NCBI GenBank assembly: GCA_945906915.1
Contig: CAMDSI010000004.1
Coordinates: forward strand, 1 to 34,943
Source: Spirosoma fluviale
GTDB lineage: Bacteria; Bacteroidota; Bacteroidia; Cytophagales; Spirosomataceae
Direction of reading: 5' to 3'
DNA length: 34,943 nucleotides
The position numbers were made by a program, and so were the translations under genes. Each line of letters starts with the position of its first letter. Position 1 is the stretch's first letter. Positions 25,809 through 34,943 of the stretch are shown in pieces. The notes under the pieces are model-generated. The model was not told where the DNA came from. It saw nothing but the letters and a program-made list of their open reading frames with translations, and made no database searches.

Positions 25809-27020
25809 ATGTTGTATACAGAATTAACGTCATCAACTCAGAAAGAGGCTTTGGAGCGTTTTAAGGCCAAAGGTTTTCCTACCAACAAATGGGAGGAATG
25901 GAAGTATGCTTCCTTGAAATCATGGAATGAGAGAGAAGTAGAGTGGACCCCTTCAGCCTTGAATGAGGCTTCTGAGGCTAGCTTACAAACCCAAAATGGA
26001 AATACCACCTTTACTGGTATTTTGCCAGCAGGTGTAGAATTTCTACTTTTTGATCAGTTTTTAGCTACTAATCCAGCGATGGCTGCTAAATGGGAGCAGC
26101 GTTTTCCGATCCTTGATCAAAATTCACTCTATGATTTAAATGCAGCACTCGTTGCTAATACTCACGTTTTGTGGGTGAAGGCAGGTGTTTCTGTGGACGA
26201 TGCCATATCGCATGATTTTATTTTATCGGTGAAAAAAGCGTCGGCTATTCAAAGCCGTTTAATTGTGTTCTTGGAGGCTGATGCTTCTTTAACTTTGATT
26301 GAGCGAGCTTATACTTCAGCAGGTTCAGAAGAAGTCTTGTCTAATTTTGTGCAAGAAATATATGTGAGTGAGAAGGCAAATTTGACCTATGTGAAGGAAC
26401 AAGATTTGGCCCAAAACACCACCCACATCGATCATACCTTCATTACGCAGCTTTCAGATAGTCAAGTAGATTTATTTACGTTCTCTCTGAATGCCGCATA
26501 TTTACGTAATAACCTGCATTTCTACAGTGATGGAGAACGCGTAATGTCCAATCTAAATGGACTCTATGTGCCAGGAGAGGACCAATTAATGGATTCTCAT
26601 ACGGTTGTGGATCACCGTAAACCGAATTCAGAATCCCATGAATTATACAAAGGGGTTTTAATGGGGAATGCGACTGGGGTGTTTAATGGTAAGATTTTTG
26701 TGCGTCCTGATGCTCAGAAAACGAATGCTTTCCAAAGCTGTAAAAATGTCTTAGCCTCTACGCGTGCCACGATGAATACGAAGCCTCAGTTAGAGATTTG
26801 GGCAGATGATGTTAAGTGTTCTCATGGAACCACGACAGGTCAATTGAACGAGGACGCTTTATTTTATTTACGGTCTAGAGGTATTTCTTTAGCAAACGCA
26901 CGAACTTTATTGTTATTAGCTTTTGTTCAAGAAGTAATCGATCGTGTTACACACGAAGAGACGAAACTACGTTTGACAGATAAAATCATTTCAAAAATCC
27001 AAACTTCCTTAGCGATTTAA
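25809..27020 (+). CDS. sufD: Fe-S cluster assembly protein SufD
   Basis: 403 aa; NKWEEWKYASLKSW, HKxELYKGVLMGNATGVFNGKIFVRPDAQKTNAFQSCKNVL-type region, DDVKCSHGTTTGQLNEDALFYLRSRGIS. Confidence 0.93.
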   Translation: MLYTELTSSTQKEALERFKAKGFPTNKWEEWKYASLKSWNEREVEWTPSALNEASEASLQTQNGNTTFTGILPAGVEFLLFDQFLATNPAMAAKWEQRFPILDQNSLYDLNAALVANTHVLWVKAGVSVDDAISHDFILSVKKASAIQSRLIVFLEADASLTLIERAYTSAGSEEVLSNFVQEIYVSEKANLTYVKEQDLAQNTTHIDHTFITQLSDSQVDLFTFSLNAAYLRNNLHFYSDGERVMSNLNGLYVPGEDQLMDSHTVVDHRKPNSESHELYKGVLMGNATGVFNGKIFVRPDAQKTNAFQSCKNVLASTRATMNTKPQLEIWADDVKCSHGTTTGQLNEDALFYLRSRGISLANARTLLLLAFVQEVIDRVTHEETKLRLTDKIISKIQTSLAI

Positions 27021-27022
27021 TC

Positions 27023-28249
27023 ATGGCGGAAAAATTAAATATAGATCAAATTAGAGCGGATTTCCCTGTTTTACATCAGCAGGTGAATAAAGCTCCCTTG
27101 ATTTATTTTGATAATGCGGCCACTACTCAGAAACCCAAAGCGGTTATTGATGCCTTGCAACATTATTATGAGTTGGATAACGCGAATATTCACCGGGGAC
27201 TTCACACCTTGGCTGAACGCGCTACGACCGCTTACGAATTAACTCGAAAGAAGCTTGCCACCTTTTTAAATGCTCCTTCTACTGACCAGATTATATTCAC
27301 TTCGGGTACTACAGCAGGAATTAATTTAGTCGCTCAGACCTTTGGTCGCGCGAACATCGAAAAAGGGGATCAAATTATCGTCTCTAATCTGGAACACCAC
27401 TCGAACATCGTGCCATGGCAGATGATTGCGCAGGAAAAAGGAGCAGAGATAAAAGTGATTCCGGTAAGCGACGAAGGAGTTTTAGATATCGAAGCTTTTA
27501 AAGCATTATTAAATTCTAAAGTTAAATTAGTCGCTGTAAATCACGTTTCTAACGCGATTGGAACGATTAATCCCATTGTTGAAATCATAGCACTTGCACA
27601 CGCTGTAGGTGCAAAAGTGCTGATAGATGGTGCACAATCGGTGGCGCATTTAGCTGTGGATGTGCAGGCGCTCGATTTGGATTTCTTTGTATTTTCTGCA
27701 CACAAGTTATTTGGGCCGACTGGCGTAGGCGTATTGTACGGTAAGCGCGATTTATTAGAAGCGATGCCACCTTACCAAGGAGGCGGGGAGATGATTAAAG
27801 AGGTGAGCTTTGCGGGTACGACTTATAATGAATTACCTTATAAATTTGAAGCAGGTACCCCTAATATCGCTGATGTGATTGCTTTAGGAGCTGCTTTAGA
27901 TTATTTGCAAGCAATCCCAGCTGATGCCTTAGCGGCTCAGGAAGAGGCGCTTTTAGCTTATGCGACGGAGAAACTACAGGTTATTCCGGGTTTAAAAATC
28001 GTCGGTACAGCACCTGAAAAAATTGCGGTGATTTCCTTCATGGTGAATGGTGTTCATCCACAGGATATTGGCGTTTTATTGGATAAATTTGGCATTGCGA
28101 TTCGTACGGGTCATCATTGTGCTCAGCCTTTGATGGAACGTTATGGGCTTGTGGGAACTTGTCGTGCCTCTTTCTCGTTTTACAATACGTTCGAAGAAAT
28201 CGATCGATTTGTTTTATGTTTAGAGAAGACTTTACAGATGTTACAATAG
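27023..28249 (+). CDS. sufS: Cysteine desulfurase SufS
   Basis: 408 aa; IYFDNAATTQKPKAVIDAL, NIHRGLHTLAERAT, VFSAHKLFGPTGVGVLYG (PLP Lys), RTGHHCAQPLMERYG. Confidence 0.96.
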   Translation: MAEKLNIDQIRADFPVLHQQVNKAPLIYFDNAATTQKPKAVIDALQHYYELDNANIHRGLHTLAERATTAYELTRKKLATFLNAPSTDQIIFTSGTTAGINLVAQTFGRANIEKGDQIIVSNLEHHSNIVPWQMIAQEKGAEIKVIPVSDEGVLDIEAFKALLNSKVKLVAVNHVSNAIGTINPIVEIIALAHAVGAKVLIDGAQSVAHLAVDVQALDLDFFVFSAHKLFGPTGVGVLYGKRDLLEAMPPYQGGGEMIKEVSFAGTTYNELPYKFEAGTPNIADVIALGAALDYLQAIPADALAAQEEALLAYATEKLQVIPGLKIVGTAPEKIAVISFMVNGVHPQDIGVLLDKFGIAIRTGHHCAQPLMERYGLVGTCRASFSFYNTFEEIDRFVLCLEKTLQMLQ

Positions 28250-28264
28250 AGATGTTACAATAGA
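28237..28264. repeat. 14-bp perfect tandem duplication at sufS/sufE junction
   Basis: gatgttacaataga gatgttacaataga, spanning the sufS stop. Confidence 0.9.
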
Positions 28265-28680
28265 TGGGACAGCCGATAAACGAAATTCAAGAGGAATTAA
28301 TAGAGGAGTTTGGTCTTTTTGAAGATTGGGCGGATAAATATGAGTATTTGATTGATCTAGGGAAGAAGTTAGCCCCTATGACAGACGCTTTTAAGACCGA
28401 GGAGAATGTGATTAAGGGCTGCCAAAGCCGGGTATGGTTACATGCCGAAAAGCAAGGCGATTTAGTCGTGTTTCAAGCTGATTCAGAAGCAATCATTGTG
28501 AAAGGAATGATTTCGATGTTGATTCGGGTTTTATCGAATCATACTCCAGCGGAGATTTTGGCATCGGATTTATATTTTATTGATCAAATCGGAATGAGCC
28601 AGCATTTGGCCCAAACCAGATCAAACGGTTTAGTTTCCATGGTAAAACAAATGCAACATTATGCTTTGGCCTTCTCTTAA
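28264..28680 (+). CDS. sufE: SufE family sulfur acceptor
   Basis: 138 aa; DWADKYEYLIDLGKKLAPM, VIKGCQSRVWLHAE active-site Cys. Confidence 0.94.
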   Translation: MGQPINEIQEELIEEFGLFEDWADKYEYLIDLGKKLAPMTDAFKTEENVIKGCQSRVWLHAEKQGDLVVFQADSEAIIVKGMISMLIRVLSNHTPAEILASDLYFIDQIGMSQHLAQTRSNGLVSMVKQMQHYALAFS

Positions 28681-28693
28681 GCGATTATTCAGT

Positions 28694-29023
28694 ATGGAAA
28701 ATTCAAGTCAAATGAATGAGGTAGAATTAAAGGAAAAAGTGGTAAAGGCGATTAAGACCGTCTATGACCCAGAAATTCCAGTCGATGTGTATGAGTTAGG
28801 ATTAATCTATGAAATCAAGATTTTTCCAGTGAACAATGTCTATATTTTGATGACATTAACTTCACCCTCTTGTCCGTCTGCGGAAAGTATTCCGGTCGAT
28901 ATTGAGAAGGCGGTGAGAGAAGTGGAAGGTATAGCTGAAGTGTCAGTTGAATTAACATTTGATCCACCATACGAGCAAGATATGATGTCAGAAGTGGCAA
29001 AATTGGAACTCGGATTTATGTAA
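28694..29023 (+). CDS. sufT: SUF-associated DUF59/MIP18-family protein (SufT-like)
   Basis: VVKAIKTVYDPEIPVDVYELGLIYEIKI, LTSPSCPSAESIP, VELTFDPPYEQDMMSEVAKLELGF. Start set at the internal ATG 28694. Confidence 0.88.
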   Translation: MENSSQMNEVELKEKVVKAIKTVYDPEIPVDVYELGLIYEIKIFPVNNVYILMTLTSPSCPSAESIPVDIEKAVREVEGIAEVSVELTFDPPYEQDMMSEVAKLELGFM

Positions 29024-29065
29024 TTGCGTTAACGTTTTAATTATAAAATTTAAATAGAAAAATAT

Positions 29066-29479
29066 ATGTATCCAGAACATTTAGTACATCCTATGCGGAT
29101 GGATATCGTGGCCGGAGGATTTCAAGAATTGAAGTCGGCTTCAGAAGTGGAAGACGTCATGGCAAAACCAGGTACAACCTTGGTGTTTTTTAATTCTGTT
29201 TGTGGCTGCTCAGCTTCTACGGCTCGCCCAGGTGTTAAAAATGCCGTAGCAGCTTCTGAAAAGAAACCAACAAACTTAGTGACAGTATTCGCAGGTGTTG
29301 ATCCAGAAGCGGTCCAAAAAGCACGTGAATACACCTTACCTTATCCTCCATCTTCTCCATCGATAGCTTTATTCAAAGATGGTGAATTAGTTCATTTCGT
29401 AGAGCGTCACCACATTGAGGGACGTTCGGCAGATATGATTGCAGGACACTTAGAAGGTGTGTTTGATGAGTTTTGCTAA
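29066..29479 (+). CDS. BrxA/BrxB (YphP/YqiW) family bacilliredoxin
   Basis: 137 aa; MYPEHLVHPMRMDIVAGGFQELKSASEVEDVM, FFNSVCGCSASTARPG (CGC motif), PPSSPSIALFKDGELVHFVERHHIEGR. Confidence 0.93.
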   Translation: MYPEHLVHPMRMDIVAGGFQELKSASEVEDVMAKPGTTLVFFNSVCGCSASTARPGVKNAVAASEKKPTNLVTVFAGVDPEAVQKAREYTLPYPPSSPSIALFKDGELVHFVERHHIEGRSADMIAGHLEGVFDEFC

Positions 29480-29493
29480 TTCTATACAGCATA

Positions 29494-29526
29494 AAAAAAG
29501 GGAGCTCCATTCGGGCTCCCTTTTTT
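29494..29526. terminator. Bidirectional terminator between convergent brx and M16 peptidase genes
   Basis: AAAAAAGGGAGC-TCCATTCGG-GCTCCCTTTTTT. Confidence 0.9.
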
Positions 29527-29544
29527 GTTTCCTTTCAGGAAGGA

Positions 29545-32373
29545 TTATTGCTTGGGCGCACCGCCCATCGCTCCTGATTCTGAACTGCTATTTTTAGCTT
29601 TCTCTGCCATTTTCTTCGCAGCGCCTTCATAGTCACCCGCTTTAATGAAGGACATCTTCAATAAGTCGATTGATTTCTGAGTAGCCTCTTGAATTTGAGC
29701 AGGAGTTAAGCTCTTCACCTTAGTCTCTAAATCTTCAGACCATTTCATATTACGGCCTAAGTATAAGTTACTGTTTAAGCTTCCTACTAAAGCATTATCT
29801 TGAGAACGCGTCACTTGACGTGATTGTAACCAAGATTTCTTAGCTTCATCGATTTCTTTCTGAGTAAAACCTTCTTTTAATACTTTCTCGATTTCCTCTT
29901 TGAAAGCAGACTCTAGCTTAGCTAAATTCTCCGGAGCGTAAATAGCATATCCGATGAAGGCACCACTTTGATCTAATGGACTAGCCACGAATTGCGATCC
30001 AACACCGTAAGATAAACCATCTTTTTGACGGATACGGTTCATTAAACGAGAGCTTAATCCACTACCACCACCTAACATATAGTTAGACAATTCTAATGCA
30101 GCGTAGTTCGGATCGCTATCAGAAATCTTCAATGGCTGGTAAGCTAAGAAGAAGGCATTTGCCTTATCAGGCGTCTCGATAGAAATGGCCTTGCCACCTG
30201 TCTCTTTGAACACATCTGGAATGCGTTTGTAAGGCTTAGGGGATTTCCAGTTAGCAAATTCCGCCGTGATTACATCCTTCAATTCTTTCTCATCAAAATC
30301 ACCTACGGCAGAGAATGTTGCATCCGATGCTCCGTAGAAGTTCTTGTAGAAATTAATTGACTCCTCTAATTTTGCAGCCGCATAATTAGTCGTTTGCTCT
30401 GCCATAGTAGGCTGGTAACGTACATCTTTCTTGTCATAGTGACCTGTTCTCAATTGACCTAATGCATCAGATCCTTTTGCTTGAGGCTCACTTTTTTGAC
30501 CTTCGATGGCTGTTAAATTCTCTTGCTTTAACTTCTCGAATTCAGCTGCCGGGAATACCGGTTGCTTTAATGCTTCAGCCACTAATTTCATCGCTGGGAT
30601 TAAATTCTCGCGAGTTGTTTCAATAGAAACACTTGCTTGAGTAGGTCCGCCATTGATGCTCACACGGGCTTTTAATTTGTCTAATTCATCCTGGAATTGT
30701 TGACGTGTATGTTTCGCTGTTCCTTTAGATAACATGTCTGCCGCTAAATCGGCTGCAGTTACTGTACCCATTAATGATTTTTCATCACCAAAACGTAAAG
30801 TCATACGAGCATAAACCGAGTTACCTCTTGTCTTCTTAGATAAAAGGGCTAATTGTATACCCCCAATTTTTTCTTTTTTAGTACGAGCATCGATGTTCGC
30901 TGGAGATGGATCAAATGCCTCGCCTTGGCTAACTGCTGCTTTTGGCTTGAAGTCTTTCAATACCGTTGCTACCTCTTTCGCTTCTGGAATCTCCGCACGC
31001 TCAGGCTTCTCTGTAGGGTAGAAAGTACCTGAGGTTCTATTAGATGATTTGAAATAAGCAGCAGCCACACGTTGAATATCAGCAGGAGTGATTTTCTCTA
31101 ATTGATTACGTGTGTGGAATAATAAACGCCAATCACCTTGAGCGATGTACTCAGACATTCCCACACCTACACGTTGTGCATTATTTAATAATAATTCGAT
31201 GTTCTTAATGCCTTTCGTTTTGATACGGTCTACCTCTTCTTGCGTTGGAGGAGTTTTGGCAAAATTCTCGATGGTGTTAATCATAATCTGACGAACTGAA
31301 TCCACAGATTTTTCTTTCAATACTTCTGCGCCAAAATAAATCAACCCTGGTTCTTTCAATTGGAAAGAGAATCCAAACTGGCTACTTGCCTTCTTCGTAT
31401 CAATCAAGGCCTTGTATAAACGTCCAGACGGAGCATCAGTTAATAAATCAGCCATCACATCTACTGCAACGTAATCCGGGTGCAAGCCAGATGGAATATG
31501 GTAGGCCATACCCAAAACTTGTACATCACCCACGCGGCGAAGTGTTACCTCTCTTTCGCCATCTTGTGTAGGTTCAGCCGTGAATGTAGGCGTTAAAACA
31601 CGCTCAGGACGTGGAATTACACCAAATTTCTCATTGATTAATTTCAATGTCTTAATTGCATCAAACTTACCTGCCACTAATAATACGGCATTATCTGGTT
31701 GATAATACTTGCGGTAATAGGCTTGTAAATTCTCGATAGGCACTTTTTCGATATCAGAACGCGCTCCAATCGTAGAGTTTCCATAGTTATGCCATAAGAA
31801 GGCAGTAGAAACGACACGCTCCATTAAAACACTTCCTGGATCATTTTCGCCACGTTCGAATTCATTACGAACAACCGTCATTTCGGTTTCTAATTCGCTT
31901 TTTGCAATGCGGGAATTGATCATACGATCAGCTTCCATATCTAAAGCCCAATCTAAGTTTTCATCTGATGAAGCAAAGGTCTCGAAGTAATTGGTACGAT
32001 CTAACCACGTAGTTCCGTTGAATTGAGCTCCGTGATCCGAGATTTCTTTTGCGACTTCTTTGTGCTTTTCTTTAGTTCCCTTGAACACCATGTGCTCTAA
32101 TAAGTGGGACATACCTGTTTCACCGTAGCCCTCGTGACGAGATCCTACTAAATAAGTGATATTAACCGTAATGGTTTGTTTCGATGGATCTGGGAATAAT
32201 AAAACTTTTAAGCCGTTGGCTAATTTATATTCCGTAATTCCTTCCGCTTCTGTTACCTTTTCAGGGATAGGGAGGATGGCTGACGCCTTTTGTGTGGTTG
32301 GAGCGGGTTTAGTTTGTGCGATGGCTGGTTGTAAAAGACAAAGCAGTAAACCCGAAAGAATAATTTTCTTCAT
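29545..32373 (-). CDS. M16 family zinc metallopeptidase (two-repeat, secreted)
   Basis: 942 aa; signal peptide; GMSHLLEHMVFKGTKEK (HxxEH). The second half is an inactive-type M16 repeat with GGGSGLSSRLMNRIRQKDGLSYGVGS. Confidence 0.93.
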   Translation of the reverse strand: MKKIILSGLLLCLLQPAIAQTKPAPTTQKASAILPIPEKVTEAEGITEYKLANGLKVLLFPDPSKQTITVNITYLVGSRHEGYGETGMSHLLEHMVFKGTKEKHKEVAKEISDHGAQFNGTTWLDRTNYFETFASSDENLDWALDMEADRMINSRIAKSELETEMTVVRNEFERGENDPGSVLMERVVSTAFLWHNYGNSTIGARSDIEKVPIENLQAYYRKYYQPDNAVLLVAGKFDAIKTLKLINEKFGVIPRPERVLTPTFTAEPTQDGEREVTLRRVGDVQVLGMAYHIPSGLHPDYVAVDVMADLLTDAPSGRLYKALIDTKKASSQFGFSFQLKEPGLIYFGAEVLKEKSVDSVRQIMINTIENFAKTPPTQEEVDRIKTKGIKNIELLLNNAQRVGVGMSEYIAQGDWRLLFHTRNQLEKITPADIQRVAAAYFKSSNRTSGTFYPTEKPERAEIPEAKEVATVLKDFKPKAAVSQGEAFDPSPANIDARTKKEKIGGIQLALLSKKTRGNSVYARMTLRFGDEKSLMGTVTAADLAADMLSKGTAKHTRQQFQDELDKLKARVSINGGPTQASVSIETTRENLIPAMKLVAEALKQPVFPAAEFEKLKQENLTAIEGQKSEPQAKGSDALGQLRTGHYDKKDVRYQPTMAEQTTNYAAAKLEESINFYKNFYGASDATFSAVGDFDEKELKDVITAEFANWKSPKPYKRIPDVFKETGGKAISIETPDKANAFFLAYQPLKISDSDPNYAALELSNYMLGGGSGLSSRLMNRIRQKDGLSYGVGSQFVASPLDQSGAFIGYAIYAPENLAKLESAFKEEIEKVLKEGFTQKEIDEAKKSWLQSRQVTRSQDNALVGSLNSNLYLGRNMKWSEDLETKVKSLTPAQIQEATQKSIDLLKMSFIKAGDYEGAAKKMAEKAKNSSSESGAMGGAPKQ

Positions 32374-32452
32374 AGGGGGTATTTTGTTTATTGACTGGAA
32401 ATTTAAAAGATTATTGAATTGAGTGTATGATTAATGTGATGAGCGGTTGAAT

Positions 32453-33856
32453 TTATTTCTTGTATTGTTGAATTAACTTGTAAATCGCCTTTTGTGTTTC
32501 CATGTTAGGGAAATATTCGAAAATTATTTCATGCTTGTCATAATCTAATAATAAACCTGATTCCAAGAAGTGAAAGGCCTCCTTGAATTGACCTGCTTTT
32601 ATTAAAAAGATGGCTGCTCGGTAATATAAATCGGCTTCCTCCGGAAGTTCATCGATCGCCGATAACATAATTTCTGCACACTTTTCGAAATCATCTAAAT
32701 CATAATGCAATTGTGCCCATTTGACCCAAGTAGGGGCGAAGAAGGAATCTAAATCAACGGATTTGGCATAAGCCTCATCCGCAGAAACGGGATTGCCTAA
32801 ATAGGATTCCACATCGGCTAAACCAGTCCAATAAAGTGGATTTAGGTCATTTAATTTCAGTGCTTTCTTTAGAAAATGCAGGGCTTCAAACCATTTGTCC
32901 ATCTCGGTTAAGCAAACAGCTAAGCCATAATAGCCTTCATCCCAAAGAGGGTCGACCTTAATCGCTTCTTTATAGTTTTCTAAAGCCCCCTCAAATTTAC
33001 GTTGACGCTCTAAACTAGCCCCTAAACAGCAATATAATTCTGGATTAGGGTCATCGTATTTCAAACATAATAGGTAGGATTCCTCTGCTTTTATGTATTC
33101 CTGAATATTCATATAGGTATTACCCAGGTTAAAAAGAGACGAGCCAAAAGTAGGTTCAATCGCCAGCGAATATTCATAGGCATCAATCGCCTTTTCGTAT
33201 TGTTTTAGCTTAGAATAGGCGATACCTAAATTATACCAAGCCGTAAAAGAGAATGGATCCGAATCAATGAATTGCTTATAATAGGGTATACTTTCATCGA
33301 TTTTGCCTATTTCGTCCAAACAATTAGCTAATTCCACCAGCGCATTTTCATTCTCTGGGTTCATTTCTAGACATTTCTTTAGCATGTCGACCGCCTCCCG
33401 AGGTTTACCCCAGGCTTGGTAACTTAATCCGATTCGAAAATAGACCTCGTCTTTTTCCTCTGTTCGGTCTAAGGAGGCTAAAAAAAGTTGGATGGATTCT
33501 TCGTGCTGGCCCATTTGGCTTAATAAATAGCCTTTAACGAGCGTTAATTCGATGTCGTTAGGGAAAAGCAAGATGGCATTTTCAATTAATTCCATCGCCT
33601 CTTCCGGCTTCTGCATTTCGCCTAAAATTTGTGCTTTCAGCGTAATCAACTCCAGCGAATAACTGAAGTGAGTCAGACCTAAATTTACGGCCTCTAGAGC
33701 TTGGTCAAAACGCGATTGAACAAAATAATGTTCAGCAATTTGTTCCAAGGTTTCTGCATCGAAAAACGCGTTTTCTTGCTGATTCAACATGTTCTCGTAA
33801 CGTTGTACGGAAGATTGAATGTCTTCTTTATTCTCGTCGAATTCGGGATCTAGCAT
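32453..33856 (-). CDS. Cytoplasmic tetratricopeptide repeat protein
   Basis: 467 aa of consecutive TPR units (AWYNLGIAYSKLKQYEKAIDAYEYSLAIEP etc.); no signal peptide. Confidence 0.9.
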   Translation of the reverse strand: MLDPEFDENKEDIQSSVQRYENMLNQQENAFFDAETLEQIAEHYFVQSRFDQALEAVNLGLTHFSYSLELITLKAQILGEMQKPEEAMELIENAILLFPNDIELTLVKGYLLSQMGQHEESIQLFLASLDRTEEKDEVYFRIGLSYQAWGKPREAVDMLKKCLEMNPENENALVELANCLDEIGKIDESIPYYKQFIDSDPFSFTAWYNLGIAYSKLKQYEKAIDAYEYSLAIEPTFGSSLFNLGNTYMNIQEYIKAEESYLLCLKYDDPNPELYCCLGASLERQRKFEGALENYKEAIKVDPLWDEGYYGLAVCLTEMDKWFEALHFLKKALKLNDLNPLYWTGLADVESYLGNPVSADEAYAKSVDLDSFFAPTWVKWAQLHYDLDDFEKCAEIMLSAIDELPEEADLYYRAAIFLIKAGQFKEAFHFLESGLLLDYDKHEIIFEYFPNMETQKAIYKLIQQYKK

Positions 33857-33918
33857 TTTTCAGAATACATTTTTACTAAAATAAAGAATAATATTTATTC
33901 TTGAACGCCTTTTCAGCT

Positions 33919-33926
33919 TATTTTTG
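33919..33926 (+). promoter_or_regulatory. Candidate -7 element for ppx/gppA-like gene
   Basis: TATTTTTG (TAnnTTTG), 10 nt upstream of the 33937 ATG. Confidence 0.45.
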
Positions 33927-33936
33927 TTCCAAATAA

Positions 33937-34872
33937 ATGATAATGTCAAAAATCTGCGCGATTGCGGACCTCGGTACGAATACTTTTCAATTACTAATTT
34001 CACCTAAGAATGAATTTCAAGTTTTGAATCAGCTGCAAAGGCCAGTGGGCTTAGGGATGGGAGCAATGGAAAAGGTGACATTGCAGGAGGATGCCATGGA
34101 TCGTGCTTTTGTTTGTTTGAAGGAATTTAGTGACCTTTTTCTGGCCAAAGGTGGAGATTTGTCTGATTTTCGAGCCATTGGAACAAGCATAATAAGACGT
34201 GCTTCGAATGCGGATGCTTTTATTCAACGTGTTAAAAAGGAGTTAGGCATTCAAATTCAAGTGATTGATGGAATGCAAGAGGCTGAATATATCTATTCAG
34301 GTATACGAAATTCCTTGCCTGAACGTTGGGAGAAAACTAGTTTAGTGATGGATATTGGTGGAGGAAGTGTGGAATTTATCTTGTTTAAAGGTAATGAAGT
34401 GCTTTACCGGGCGAGTTTGGAACTGGGAGGTTTGCGTTTAAAATCGATGTTTTCTGTGAATCATGAATTCAATCTATCTATCATAGACGATTTAGATAGT
34501 TATGTTTCGAAAGAAATGCAGGTCTTATTTAGTGAATGCGAGAGGGCGAGGCCGGCTGTTTTAATAGGAGCCGCGGGAGCTTTTGAGACGATTTTAGAAT
34601 TAGAGAATAGACCAGGCCTTGCGCCGGCTTCCTGCGAAATAGACCTAGCTCAATTTCGATGGCATAAAAAGAGTTTAGATAGTTTGCCTTATCAGGATAG
34701 GGTAGTATACCCTGGAATGAAGGCTTTTAGAGCAAGTATTTTTCCATATGCGACTTTTTTAGTGGAGAAAGTAGTGACAGAATTAGGAATAAAAGAACTT
34801 TGGTTTTCGTCCTATAGTTTAAAGGAAGGATTTTGGTTTAAAGAACTCTCACCTTCGATTAAACAACCGTAG
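33937..34872 (+). CDS. Ppx/GppA family phosphatase (exopolyphosphatase-like)
   Basis: 311 aa; CAIADLGTNTFQLLI, FRAIGTSIIRRASNADAFI, LVMDIGGGSVEFILF, LGGLRLKSMF. ATG at 33943 is an alternative start. Confidence 0.9.
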   Translation: MIMSKICAIADLGTNTFQLLISPKNEFQVLNQLQRPVGLGMGAMEKVTLQEDAMDRAFVCLKEFSDLFLAKGGDLSDFRAIGTSIIRRASNADAFIQRVKKELGIQIQVIDGMQEAEYIYSGIRNSLPERWEKTSLVMDIGGGSVEFILFKGNEVLYRASLELGGLRLKSMFSVNHEFNLSIIDDLDSYVSKEMQVLFSECERARPAVLIGAAGAFETILELENRPGLAPASCEIDLAQFRWHKKSLDSLPYQDRVVYPGMKAFRASIFPYATFLVEKVVTELGIKELWFSSYSLKEGFWFKELSPSIKQP

Positions 34873-34943
34873 AGATTGTAAAAAAAAAATTGTAAACTTG
34901 TAGTAAATAAGATTAATCAACCTCATCCTATGGCTTTTTCGCT

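Noticed and set aside
34930-34943. Start of another plus-strand CDS (ATGGCTTTTTCG...)
   Set aside because: Only four codons visible before the window ends; cannot be supported.

Overview
This 34.9 kb window looks like a chromosomal segment from a Bacteroidota bacterium, probably Cytophagales-like. The basis is TAnnTTTG-type promoters, an Oar-like TonB receptor, PafA, and the SUF gene order. It is almost entirely ordinary protein-coding sequence: the metH 3' end with metF, a six-gene minus-strand operon led by selD, a large TonB-dependent receptor, UDP-xylose precursor genes (ugd/uxs), pafA, amn, menA, gpx, argS, tsaC-like, cca, marR-yceI, maf, a suf cluster (sufA / sufCDSE-sufT-brx), an M16 peptidase, TPR proteins and ppx/gppA. 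I recognised no tRNA, rRNA, CRISPR array, IS element or phage genes. The best candidates for undescribed biology are non-coding. (1) At about 9.5-9.9 kb there is a tandemly duplicated intergenic module. It combines degenerate heptad repeats, a terminator hairpin, and an identical 59-bp array of C(GNA)G triloop mini-hairpins, and it ends in an 18-bp-arm palindrome that contains the stop codon of the uxs gene. (2) At about 22.6-22.8 kb there are two inverted copies of a conserved 34-nt core (31/34 identical). Each copy is enclosed by a different outer stem that is self-complementary (covariation-like). (3) The divergent sufA/sufC promoter region carries two adjacent perfect palindromes. (4) The presumptive marR promoter has a 14-bp perfect palindrome between its -33 and -7 elements. 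All product names are assigned by recognising protein motifs, not by database searches.
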